From an uncultured Bacteroidales bacterium (GTDB lineage Bacteria > Bacteroidota > Bacteroidia > Bacteroidales > Bacteroidaceae): DNA of 64,000 bases. The notes under the pieces were generated by a model, which saw only the letters and a list, made by a program, of their open reading frames with translations, searched no databases and was not told the origin of the DNA. Shown piece by piece: positions 6,936-15,148 of this stretch; the first letter of the stretch is position 1, and each line of letters opens with the position of its first letter. The stretch lies in contig CACYHN010000001.1 in assembly GCA_902774275.1 (NCBI GenBank), forward strand, positions 1 through 64,000, given 5' to 3'. Made by a program: the position numbers and the translations under genes.

Positions 6936-8072
6936 ATGTATTTTAAGGACATAATCGGACAGCAGGAGGTAATAGAGCGGCTCGTAAAGGACGCTCAGGC
7001 CGGAACTGTGCCCCACGCAATGCTGTTCTGTGGTCCTGAAGGTGTAGGTAAGCTGCAGACGGCTATTGCGTTTGCACGCTATCTGCTCTGCCGCGACAAA
7101 GGCCAGGCGCAGGAATCCTGCGGTACGTGCCCATCGTGCGTAAAGATGAACAAGCTGGTACATCCTGACCTGCATTTTGTGTTCCCTGTGATAAACAAGA
7201 GCAAGACTGCAGGGCGCTCCACCGTATCGGATGATGAAATCAGTACCTGGCGTGAAACTGTACTGGAACGGCAATATTTCGGGTTTGAGGAGTGGCTCAG
7301 CGACATCGATGCAGAGAACAAGCAGGCCAGCATATTCGTGACCGAGAGTGAGCAGATCATGTCCAAGCTGGCACTCAAATCTGTTGAGGGCGGCTACAAG
7401 ATCATGATCATCTGGCATGCTGAAAAGATGAACCAGCAGTGCGCCAACTCGCTGCTCAAACTGCTTGAGGAGCCGCCTGCCGGAACAGTCTTCATTCTTA
7501 CAACCGATGCTCCGGAGCAGATGCTGGAGACCATACTGAGCCGCACCCAACGCATAGACTTCAAGCGCATACCTGAGCAGATAATCCAAGAACGGCTTAC
7601 AGGCCCTGGATATCAGCTTGACCCGGATACAGCCGCCAAGATAGCCCATTTCAGCGGAGGCAGCTGGCTCAAGGCCTTGAGCACACTGCGAGTAAATGCA
7701 GAGAGTGAGGAGTTCTTTGATTATTTCACCAAGCTGATGCGCCTATCCTACGGACGCAGGCTCAAGGATCTGAAACGATGGTCAGATGACGTTGCAGGTG
7801 GCGGACGTGAATGGCAGAAACGTTTCCTGGCGTATTGTCAGCGCATGATCAGGGAGAACTTTATCTGCAATTTCCACCAGCCGGAACTCAACTATCTTAC
7901 AGAACAGGAGCAGCAGTTCTCCGTAAGGTTTGCCCCGTTCGTGAATGAGAACAATATCATCGGACTCATGGATGTACTGTCCGATGCACAAAGAGATATA
8001 GAACAGAACGTTAATTCCAAGATGGTTTTCTTTGACCTGTCACTCAAGACCATCATGCTAATGAAACAATAG
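6936..8072 (+). CDS. holB: DNA polymerase III delta' subunit
   Basis: A 378-residue clamp-loader subunit of the AAA+ family. It starts MYFKDIIGQQEVIERL, with P-loop GPEGVGKL near residue 32, a zinc-binding knuckle of cysteines around residues 50-66 (LCRDK...ESCGTCPSC), and the Box VII segment NSLLKLLEEPPAGTVFILTT. The P-loop ends in Leu instead of Thr/Ser; delta' subunits often have degenerate nucleotide sites, so this is not abnormal. The C-terminal part is helical. It is followed by ricT, the usual neighbour in the phylum, across a 164-bp palindrome. Confidence 0.92.
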   Translation: MYFKDIIGQQEVIERLVKDAQAGTVPHAMLFCGPEGVGKLQTAIAFARYLLCRDKGQAQESCGTCPSCVKMNKLVHPDLHFVFPVINKSKTAGRSTVSDDEISTWRETVLERQYFGFEEWLSDIDAENKQASIFVTESEQIMSKLALKSVEGGYKIMIIWHAEKMNQQCANSLLKLLEEPPAGTVFILTTDAPEQMLETILSRTQRIDFKRIPEQIIQERLTGPGYQLDPDTAAKIAHFSGGSWLKALSTLRVNAESEEFFDYFTKLMRLSYGRRLKDLKRWSDDVAGGGREWQKRFLAYCQRMIRENFICNFHQPELNYLTEQEQQFSVRFAPFVNENNIIGLMDVLSDAQRDIEQNVNSKMVFFDLSLKTIMLMKQ

Positions 8073-8234
8073 AATCTGTTTAAATTTGTTCCATGAAGAA
8101 GATTATACTCTATTTTTTCCTCCGGTTTTATTGTTTTGAGGGAATAATGGAGGTCCATTTTGACTGAGGAACAATGAAAACAGAGGAAAAAAGAGAGTGT
8201 AAGATATTTATGGAAACAAACTTAAATAGATTCT
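8071..8234. repeat. 164-bp imperfect palindrome filling the holB-ricT gap
   Basis: The sequence reads nearly the same on both strands around a centre at 8152/8153. The outer ends AGAATCT (8071-8077) and AGATTCT (8228-8234) pair, the next segments TTTAAATTTGTT and AACAAACTTAAA pair with little mismatch, and the central AATGG-AGGT-CCATT forms the tip. By eye about 70% of opposed positions match. It begins on the last two bases of the holB stop codon and ends three bases before the ricT ATG. A nine-codon mini-frame (ATG at 8210, stop overlapping the ricT start) lies in the right arm. Confidence 0.85.
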
Positions 8235-8237
8235 AAT

Positions 8238-9341
8238 ATGGATCAGGATTTCATACTCAATAACGGCAGCGGCGGTATCTGCTGCAAGGGTTGCGGCAAG
8301 GGCATGGGCCAACTGCACTCCTTTGATTACCTGGCAGGCGTACCCGGAGCCGATGACTGCGAATATGTTGAGGTTCAGTTCAAGAACACCCGCAAGGGAT
8401 TCTTCATTAACTCCAATAACATTCCGCTTGAGAAAGGCGATATCGTGGCCGTTGAGTCCAATCTCGGTCATGACATAGGTACCGTAACCATGACCGGACG
8501 TCTGGTCAAGCTCCAGATGAAGAAGGCCAACCTACGCCCCGACATAGAGATAAAGCGCATCTATCGCAAGGCACGTGAGGTGGATATGGAGAAGTATGCT
8601 GAGGCCAAGGCACGCGAGCATGACACTATGATACGCTCCCGCCAGATTGCCAAGGACCTGGGTCTGGAGATGAAGATTGGCGATGTGGAGTATCAGGGTG
8701 ACGGACTCAAGGCCATCTTCTACTATATTGCCGATGGCCGCGTTGACTTCCGTCAGCTCATCAAGGTTTTGGCCGATGCCTTCCACGTACGTATTGAGAT
8801 GAAGCAGATAGGCGCACGCCAGGAGGCAGGCCGCATAGGTGGCATCGGCCCTTGCGGACGCGAGCTCTGCTGCACCACCTGGATGACCAGCTTTGTATCA
8901 GTCTCCACCGGTGCCGCCCGATTCCAGGACCTCTCCATGAACCCGCAGAAACTGGCCGGCCAGTGCGCCAAGCTCAAGTGCTGCCTCAACTATGAGGTCG
9001 ATGCCTACGTGGAGGCTCAGAAGGGATTCCCCTCACGCGACATTCCGTTGGAGACCAAGGACAGCACCTACTATTTCTTCAAGGCCGATATCCTGAACGG
9101 ACAGCTCTCCTACTCTACTGACAAGGTCTTTGCCGCCAACGTGGAGACCATCACTCCCGCCCGCGCCCTTGAAATCATAGCAATGAACCGCAAGGGACAG
9201 AAACCCCTGAGCTTGGATGAGAACGCTGTCCACACCGATTCCCGCATAGAGAACGACATCCTCACCGATGGCGATCTCTCCCGCTTTGACAAGAAGAAAA
9301 AAAAGAAAAAGCACCACAATCGCCCCAAGCCTCAGCAATGA
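8238..9341 (+). CDS. ricT: RicT/YaaT-type PSP1 domain protein
   Basis: A 367-residue PSP1-domain protein. RicT (YaaT) in Bacillus is part of a Fe-S-binding complex influencing RNA processing and development; in Bacteroidota the role is undefined. Visible features are an N-terminal CCKGCGKGM cysteine cluster (residues 15-23), the PSP1 core with GTVTMTGRLV, the conserved RIGGIGPCGRELCC followed by TTW, and GQCAKLKCCLNYE. The C-terminus is a lysine-rich, probably disordered tail ending KHHNRPKPQQ. The gene follows holB as in relatives, but gldH, which often comes next, is absent; rodA converges instead. Confidence 0.9.
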   Translation: MDQDFILNNGSGGICCKGCGKGMGQLHSFDYLAGVPGADDCEYVEVQFKNTRKGFFINSNNIPLEKGDIVAVESNLGHDIGTVTMTGRLVKLQMKKANLRPDIEIKRIYRKAREVDMEKYAEAKAREHDTMIRSRQIAKDLGLEMKIGDVEYQGDGLKAIFYYIADGRVDFRQLIKVLADAFHVRIEMKQIGARQEAGRIGGIGPCGRELCCTTWMTSFVSVSTGAARFQDLSMNPQKLAGQCAKLKCCLNYEVDAYVEAQKGFPSRDIPLETKDSTYYFFKADILNGQLSYSTDKVFAANVETITPARALEIIAMNRKGQKPLSLDENAVHTDSRIENDILTDGDLSRFDKKKKKKKHHNRPKPQQ

Positions 9342-9346
9342 CCCAA

Positions 9347-9442
9347 AGGGGCACAAAAGGGACGGTTCTTTTTGTGCCCCTCTTACAAAACTTAGGTATA
9401 TTATCACAGGGGCACAAAAAGAACCGTCCCTTTTGTGCCCCT
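9347..9442. repeat. Double GGGACGGTTC palindrome; likely bidirectional terminator
   Basis: Two 35-base arms (9347-9381 and 9408-9442) are exact reverse complements, separated by 26 bases. Each arm is itself a near-palindrome: AGGGGCACAAAA, a GGGACGGTTC centre, TTTTTGTGCCCCT. It lies between the convergent ends of ricT and rodA, 5 and 15 bases from their stops, so termination in both directions is plausible. It belongs to a family with 1343-1371 and 23996-24041. Confidence 0.9.
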
Positions 9443-9457
9443 GCTCACTTAGGAAGT

Positions 9458-10915
9458 TTAGTAGGAGGTGGTTCTTTCGCAGTCAATACGAAGGAACACT
9501 GACAATAGGATGGTGAAGCCCCAGAGGGAGGAGCCTCCGTAGCTGAAGAAGGGGAGCGGGATGCCTATTACTGGGGTGATTCCCAGAACCATACCTATAT
9601 TTATAAATAGGTGGAAGAATAGGATGCAAGCCACGGAGTAGCCATAGACGCGGCCGAATACGGACGATTGCCGCTCGGCAAGCACAATCAGGCGCAACAA
9701 CAGGCTGAGATAAAGCAGCAGCACAAAGACAGAGCCCTTGAATCCCTGCTCCTCACCCACGGTACAGAAGATAAAGTCAGTATCCTGTTCCGGAACAAAC
9801 TTCAACTTGGTTTGAGTACCTTTCATGAACCCCTTTCCGGTAAGGCCGCCTGAGCCGATGGCTATCAAAGACTGGTTCACATTGTAGCCTGCTCCCTTGG
9901 GATCATCCTCCAGACCCAGAATCACATTGATACGGGTGCGCTGGTGAGGCTGCAAGATCTCATTGAAGGCATAATCAACAGAGAACAGATAGCATACAGA
10001 ACCTATTCCGAAAAGTGCCACCAGGATATAACGGCGGGCAATATCCTTGAAAGACCTGAATATAATGAACACGCTTGTTACAATGATCAGGGCGGTCTGA
10101 AGCCATGTAACCTTGAACGGTATAACTGAAAGAGAGAGGGCCAGACCTATAAGCATACCTCCGGTACCCAGCCCCAACACCGTAAGTGACAGACTGCGGT
10201 TACGGGACATGATCCATATCATCCAGCTCTCAATAAGCTGGATGATGGTAAGGACAAGCCATGTTCCCAACTGGAACGGCTGACTGCCAAAGTTTACAGG
10301 GCTGAACTTGATCTCAAGGATAAAGAAGAGGATGGCACAGAACCCTACCAGCAATACGCTTCCTGTCATTCCTTCACGATACATCACAAGCAGGAACGCC
10401 ACATAGACCAATGCAGAGCCTGTCTCATTCTGGCATATTATCAGTAACATGGGTACCAGGAATATGGCACATGCCTTGAGTACATCCTTAAATGATGCGG
10501 GATTGAAGTCAAACCTGTCAACGAACTTGGCAAGCGCCAGCGCAGTGGCAAACTTGGCAAACTCAGCCGGCTGAAGTTTTACAGGCCCCAGATTCAGCCA
10601 CGAATGGGAGCCCTTTGTATCACCCGCCACAAAGATTGTGACAAGCAGCAGCAACAGCAGCAGGCCGTAAATGATATAGGCGTATGAGTTAAGGAAGTTC
10701 TGGCTCATGAACATCACCATGGCACCTACGGCAAAGGAGCATAGTATCCATACCATCTGCTTACCCGGACGGGTGGCAAAAGAGAACAGGTCAGGATTCT
10801 CCAGGTCTGCACTGGCTCCGCAGATACTGAACCAACCGCATACCATTATGGTCACCACCAGCAAAACAGTGAGCCAGTCAATCCTGCCACGTATATTAGC
10901 GTTCCTCCTCTCCAT
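9458..10915 (-). CDS. rodA: Peptidoglycan glycosyltransferase RodA (SEDS family)
   Basis: A 485-residue polytopic inner membrane protein of the FtsW/RodA/SpoVE family, polymerising lipid II during elongation with its transpeptidase partner MrdA. Seen are many hydrophobic segments, the WLNLGPVKLQPAEFAK signature of the family, GxxNxxQSLIAIGSGGLTGKGF, and the C-terminal GITPVIGIPLPFFSYGGSS. The start is taken at the ATG at 10915 (MERRNANIRGRIDWL), giving a 20-base overlap with mrdA; a longer frame to 10945 lacks support. It is the last gene of the mre operon. Confidence 0.95.
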   Translation of the reverse strand: MERRNANIRGRIDWLTVLLVVTIMVCGWFSICGASADLENPDLFSFATRPGKQMVWILCSFAVGAMVMFMSQNFLNSYAYIIYGLLLLLLLVTIFVAGDTKGSHSWLNLGPVKLQPAEFAKFATALALAKFVDRFDFNPASFKDVLKACAIFLVPMLLIICQNETGSALVYVAFLLVMYREGMTGSVLLVGFCAILFFILEIKFSPVNFGSQPFQLGTWLVLTIIQLIESWMIWIMSRNRSLSLTVLGLGTGGMLIGLALSLSVIPFKVTWLQTALIIVTSVFIIFRSFKDIARRYILVALFGIGSVCYLFSVDYAFNEILQPHQRTRINVILGLEDDPKGAGYNVNQSLIAIGSGGLTGKGFMKGTQTKLKFVPEQDTDFIFCTVGEEQGFKGSVFVLLLYLSLLLRLIVLAERQSSVFGRVYGYSVACILFFHLFINIGMVLGITPVIGIPLPFFSYGGSSLWGFTILLSVFLRIDCERTTSY

Positions 10916-12743
10916 AATCAATGACTCTGTTTGAATAGAGTTCAACCTTCTCCTTGCTTTCTTCTGATAAGCCGCCGGTTATGTATTGTTCCATCATGAG
11001 AGCGCCGATAGGCACACCATATGTGGCACCGAACCCGCCGTTCTCAACATAGACCGCAATGGCTATCTGCGGATCATCCATAGGAGCAAATCCCATAAAT
11101 ACAGAATGGTCTTTGCCACGGTTCTGCGCCGTTCCTGTCTTACCGCACACCAAATAATTATCATTATCGGCCGAACGGCAGGTACCATCAATGACCGACT
11201 GACGCATACCCTTAACCACTATCTCATAATTTTTCTTGTCAACATTCACATAGTGACGGGTAACATAGGCTGAGTCCAGACTGTCAACACCCTCAACTGA
11301 GCGTACCACATGCGGAGTGATGTAATACCCGCGGTTGGCTATGGTAGCACCCAGATTGGCAATCTGCAACGGTGTAAGCGTAACCTCACCCTGACCTATG
11401 GCATTGCTTATGGTTGTAAGGCCGTTCCAGGACTTATTATAGTGACGGTCATAATAATCAGAATTGGGAATCATGCCACGGGCCTCACCAGGCAGGTCCA
11501 CGCCTAAGGCGTAACCGAATCCCATATCGACCATGTAATCCTTCCACACTGTAAGCGCTTTCTGGGGAGTTCCGTATTTATATGCACCTATCATATAGTA
11601 GTAACCCCAGCAGAAATAGCCGTTACATGACGTGGCAATGGCAAAATTGAGTGACAAAGGTGATGAATGGGCATGACATCCTACCCTAAGGCCACGGAAC
11701 ACAAATCCTCCCGTACACGGATACTGGGTTCGTGTATCAATGATCCCCTCCTGAAGGAATGTGAGCGCCTGTGATGTCTTGAATGTGGAGCCCGGAGGAT
11801 ATGTACCCTGTATGGTGCGGTTAAGCAGCGGCTTGTCATGGCGGGCAGCCAGTTCCTGATAGTGTTCACTGCGCTGACGGCCTGACAGCTCTGAAGGGTT
11901 GAATGAAGGCGCCGATACCATACAGAGTATCTCACCTGTCTTGGGTTCGATGGCCACAATGCTGCCTATCTTATGCTGCATGAGTTTCTCACCAAGCATC
12001 TGCAGCTCAATGTCAAGACCCAGGCTCAGGTTACGGCCCGGAACGGCAGCCTTGTCAAACTCGCCGTCATAATAGCTGCCTTGGATACGTCCGTATGCAT
12101 CCTTAAGCAGTATCTCAGTACCCTTCTCTCCGCGCAGCTGTGTCTCATAGTATTTCTCAACGCCCTGCTTGCCTATCACGTCACCCTGTGTGTACCAACC
12201 GTCATTCTCTATCTCAGTCTTGGATACCTCACCCAAATCACCCAGCAGATGGGCAGCAGCCTCATAGTTGTACTTGCGTTGCTGACGCTGGTTTATGCTG
12301 AAGCCATTGAAACGGTACAGGTTCTCCCTCAAGTCCGATACCTCATTGAAGGAGAGCTGCGCCATAAAAACCTGCTCGGTGTATGATGAATAACCGGGAT
12401 TCTTACGCAGGTTACGGATATCGGCCATACGGCTATCAAAAAAATCCCTTGTTATATCGAGAGTGCTGCAGAAAGCAAGGGTATCCAGATCCTTTATGTT
12501 TCGGGTAACCACCATCACATCAAATGATGGCTGGTTGCCCACAATCATACGGCCCTTACGGTCATATATGACACCGCGTGTAGGATAGACCGTGCGGTAA
12601 TAGAGGGCATTGTTATCGGCCGAATTACGGTAACGGGTATCAAGTATCTGTATCTGGAACAGGCGTATCAAATATATCAGCACAACGGTTATTACCATTA
12701 TGCCTATTACGAATTTCCTATTGTCAAACCTATGGTTCTTCAA
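10896..12743 (-). CDS. mrdA: Penicillin-binding protein 2 (elongasome transpeptidase)
   Basis: A 615-residue class B PBP. It has a short cytoplasmic N-terminus, one membrane anchor (about residues 11-31, VIGIMVITVVLIYLIRLF), a PBP dimerisation domain (TRGVIYDRKGRMIVGN) and a transpeptidase domain. Active-site motifs are SxxK as STFK near residue 319, SxN as SCN, and KTG in CGKTGTAQN. It cross-links peptidoglycan during side-wall growth with RodA under MreBCD control. It overlaps rodA downstream and follows mreD by four bases. Confidence 0.95.
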   Translation of the reverse strand: MKNHRFDNRKFVIGIMVITVVLIYLIRLFQIQILDTRYRNSADNNALYYRTVYPTRGVIYDRKGRMIVGNQPSFDVMVVTRNIKDLDTLAFCSTLDITRDFFDSRMADIRNLRKNPGYSSYTEQVFMAQLSFNEVSDLRENLYRFNGFSINQRQQRKYNYEAAAHLLGDLGEVSKTEIENDGWYTQGDVIGKQGVEKYYETQLRGEKGTEILLKDAYGRIQGSYYDGEFDKAAVPGRNLSLGLDIELQMLGEKLMQHKIGSIVAIEPKTGEILCMVSAPSFNPSELSGRQRSEHYQELAARHDKPLLNRTIQGTYPPGSTFKTSQALTFLQEGIIDTRTQYPCTGGFVFRGLRVGCHAHSSPLSLNFAIATSCNGYFCWGYYYMIGAYKYGTPQKALTVWKDYMVDMGFGYALGVDLPGEARGMIPNSDYYDRHYNKSWNGLTTISNAIGQGEVTLTPLQIANLGATIANRGYYITPHVVRSVEGVDSLDSAYVTRHYVNVDKKNYEIVVKGMRQSVIDGTCRSADNDNYLVCGKTGTAQNRGKDHSVFMGFAPMDDPQIAIAVYVENGGFGATYGVPIGALMMEQYITGGLSEESKEKVELYSNRVIDYGEEER

Positions 12744-12747
12744 CGTA

Positions 12748-13269
12748 TCATGAGTGTTTTTGACCGGAGGCTACTGACACACGTTCAGCCACAAGCATGA
12801 AGATGAATGTCAAGAGTGCACTGAATACCACCTTCAATGCCAGGACAGACCAGTCACCCAGCGGAATACTGCGCAATATGAAATATACCGTATGGTGCAA
12901 TAACGTAAGCAACAGCAGATAACCTGCAAACTGCCGGCCACCCATTGACATAAAGCCGGGCACGAACACATCATGACGGTCAAGCGTAACAAAAAGCTTC
13001 ACCAATCCCGGCTGGAACATAGCTAAAAGTGTGGCCGATGCCGCATTCAATCCGGGTGTTGCGGAGAACAAATCTATGAGAAGACCCAACACGAAAGCCC
13101 ACGTAAGAATGCCTGTACGTGACATGGAACTGTCAAAACGGGCTATCATCCAGATATAGAACAACGGCGTGACGTAACCGAACAGGCATATCCTGTTCAG
13201 GAACAGTACCTGCAACGCGGCAAGCAGAAGCAGCGTCAATAATCTTCGTGTGAACGGTACTGAACCCAT
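12748..13269 (-). CDS. mreD: Rod shape-determining protein MreD
   Basis: A 173-residue integral membrane protein with about five hydrophobic segments, located between mreC and mrdA. Sequence identity in MreD is low across bacteria; the call rests on size, hydrophobic pattern (LLIDLFSATPGLNAASATLLAMFQP resembles the conserved LxxDxxxxxPxGxxxL region) and operon position. It is a membrane component of the elongasome. It begins five bases after the mreC stop. Confidence 0.88.
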   Translation of the reverse strand: MGSVPFTRRLLTLLLLAALQVLFLNRICLFGYVTPLFYIWMIARFDSSMSRTGILTWAFVLGLLIDLFSATPGLNAASATLLAMFQPGLVKLFVTLDRHDVFVPGFMSMGGRQFAGYLLLLTLLHHTVYFILRSIPLGDWSVLALKVVFSALLTFIFMLVAERVSVASGQKHS

Positions 13270-13274
13270 CTATA

Positions 13275-14084
13275 CTATTTTATCTGTTTATACAAACCGT
13301 CTATCTCAGCATCACGGGTGCTTGAGTGTACGTAAACCCACCTCAGGTCTGATATGTCAATAGCCAGATTGACCTTGACCTTAAGTGTATAACCGTTGCT
13401 TGACCTCTCTACGCCGGCCACCTTTCCTACGGGGATATTCTCAGGAAAAACTGAAGAGAAACCTGTTGTGACTATGGTATCGCCTATCCCCACTATCGAG
13501 TGGTAAGGCATATCACTGATCTGGGCTACATACGGGTCGCCACCCTGCCACTCCAGGAATCCGAAACTTTCACTACCCTTGATCTTGCAGCTTATACTGG
13601 TACTTCCGTTAAGCACCGGCATGATGACAGAATACCTGTTACCTGTTAACATTACGGACCCTACCACGCCGTCAGGGGAGTAAACGCCCATACCGGGGGC
13701 TATGCCGTCACGCTTACCCTTGTCAATAGTGATATAGTTGTCATCCTTACGTACCGTATTGTCAATGACACGGGCTGCTATGACACCCTCTGATGACAAC
13801 GCCCTCTCAGTCTCTACACACTGGCTGTCAGTAAGCTCATACAAGAGGCTGCGGAGCCTGGCATTCTCCTCCAAAAGAGCAGTATTCTCCCTAAGCAGGC
13901 CAAAATATTGCTCCACGCCGGTACGCCACTCAAGCAGGGTACCCGACATGACATTGGCCGACGTCATGAACGCCTCATTCTGCCGGTCATTGAAGCCGAA
14001 CAGAAGTACCAGCGATAACGTCTCCAGCAGGATGAACAGGAAAACGTAGCTGTGCCTTACTATAAAATCAAGTAGAGAACGCAC
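13275..14084 (-). CDS. mreC: Rod shape-determining protein MreC
   Basis: A 269-residue protein with one N-terminal membrane anchor (about residues 13-31, YVFLFILLETLSLVLLFGF), a coiled coil with LLRENTALLEENARLRSLL (about 60-85) and a periplasmic beta-rich MreC domain containing DKGKRDGIAPGMGV and SPDGVVGSV. MreC links cytoplasmic MreB filaments with MrdA and RodA in the periplasm. It lies between mreB and mreD with gaps of 15 and 5 bases. Confidence 0.94.
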   Translation of the reverse strand: MRSLLDFIVRHSYVFLFILLETLSLVLLFGFNDRQNEAFMTSANVMSGTLLEWRTGVEQYFGLLRENTALLEENARLRSLLYELTDSQCVETERALSSEGVIAARVIDNTVRKDDNYITIDKGKRDGIAPGMGVYSPDGVVGSVMLTGNRYSVIMPVLNGSTSISCKIKGSESFGFLEWQGGDPYVAQISDMPYHSIVGIGDTIVTTGFSSVFPENIPVGKVAGVERSSNGYTLKVKVNLAIDISDLRWVYVHSSTRDAEIDGLYKQIK

Positions 14085-14099
14085 GGCTACCCTGCAGGA

Positions 14100-15122
14100 T
14101 TATCTCATCAGGAATGAGAAACGGTCAACGTTCTTGAGTGCTACACCGGTACCCTTGGCGACACTCAGAAGAGGCTCAGCTGCAACATGGAACTCAATTC
14201 CGATCTTGTCGGCCAGACGCTTGCTGATACCACGGAGCATGGAACCGCCGCCCGACAGATAGATACCGTTCTTGAGGATATCGGCATAAAGTTCAGGAGG
14301 AGTATTCTCAAGGGCGTTCAGCACAGCCGATTCAATCTTGGCGATGGAGCGGTCAAGACAATGGGCTATCTCCTGATAGCACACAGGTACTGACATGGGC
14401 AGTGCGGTTATCTTGTTGGGGCCGTTCACGATGTAGTCCTCCGGGGCATCTTCACCAAGTTCGGTAAGTGCGGCACCTACGTTTATCTTGATACGCTCTG
14501 CCATACGTTCGGATACCTTGACATTGTGCTGACGGCCCATATACTCCTGGATATCGGCAGTGAAATCATCACCGGCCACCTTCACGGAGTTGTTTGACAC
14601 CAGACCGCCAAGTGAGATGACTGCAATCTCAGTGGTACCGCCACCTATATCGACAATCATGTTGCCCTCAGGAGCAAGCACATCGATTCCGATACCTATA
14701 GCGGCGGCCATGGGCTCAAACAGCATATAGACCTCACGGCCACCGGCATGCTCAGCTGAGTCACGCACGGCACGGAGCTCCACCTCAGTACTGCCCGAGG
14801 GAACGCCTATCACCATCTTGAGCGAAGGTGAGAAGAGACGGCGACCGGTATCAACCATACTTATCAGTCCGCGCATCATCTGCTCGCAGGCATCGAAATC
14901 GGCTATCACACCGTTACGCAGCGGGCGTATTACACGTATGGCAGTGTTGGTCTTCTCATACATCAGCTTGGCCTTGTTGCCCACAGCCACCATCTTGTCT
15001 GTACGGTTGTCAAGGGCAACGATTGAAGGCTCGTTAACTACAATCTTGTCATTGTGCATTATGATGGTATTGGCGGTGCCAAGGTCCATCGATAACTCCT
15101 GTGTTAATGAAAACAGTCCCAC
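14100..15122 (-). CDS. mreB: Rod shape-determining actin-like protein MreB
   Basis: A 340-residue bacterial actin homologue. It shows the phosphate-1 motif MDLGTANT, the VVNEPSIVAL strand, PLRNGVIADF, the phosphate-2 motif DIGGGTTEIAVISLGG and the adenosine motif YLSGGGSMLRG. It forms membrane-associated filaments that position peptidoglycan synthesis. It lies 26 bases behind purH, in the arrangement purH-mreB-mreC-mreD-mrdA-rodA typical of Bacteroidales, with no promoter box seen in that gap. Confidence 0.97.
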   Translation of the reverse strand: MGLFSLTQELSMDLGTANTIIMHNDKIVVNEPSIVALDNRTDKMVAVGNKAKLMYEKTNTAIRVIRPLRNGVIADFDACEQMMRGLISMVDTGRRLFSPSLKMVIGVPSGSTEVELRAVRDSAEHAGGREVYMLFEPMAAAIGIGIDVLAPEGNMIVDIGGGTTEIAVISLGGLVSNNSVKVAGDDFTADIQEYMGRQHNVKVSERMAERIKINVGAALTELGEDAPEDYIVNGPNKITALPMSVPVCYQEIAHCLDRSIAKIESAVLNALENTPPELYADILKNGIYLSGGGSMLRGISKRLADKIGIEFHVAAEPLLSVAKGTGVALKNVDRFSFLMR

Positions 15123-15148
15123 TGTAGTATTGTGTTATGCGTTATGAA

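Noticed and set aside
6924..7649. A 241-codon minus-strand open frame
   Set aside because: It is antisense to holB, whose motifs are unmistakable; its protein is low in recognisable structure.
6936..8072. holB P-loop ending in Leu as an anomaly
   Set aside because: Delta' subunits frequently have non-functional nucleotide sites, and this form is usual in the group.
8210..8236. Nine-codon frame METNLNRF-type as a leader peptide gene
   Set aside because: It lies wholly in a palindrome arm, has no supporting ribosome site, and encodes no obvious regulatory codon run; it is noted only as part of the palindrome.
9347..9442. Paired repeats considered as a minimal CRISPR (two repeats, one 26-base spacer)
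   Set aside because: The repeats are inverted rather than direct and lie between convergent stops; no cas genes are seen.
9458..10945. Longer rodA reading frame beginning at 10945
   Set aside because: The extra residues lie within mrdA and lack conservation; the ATG at 10915 starts at the usual RodA N-terminus.
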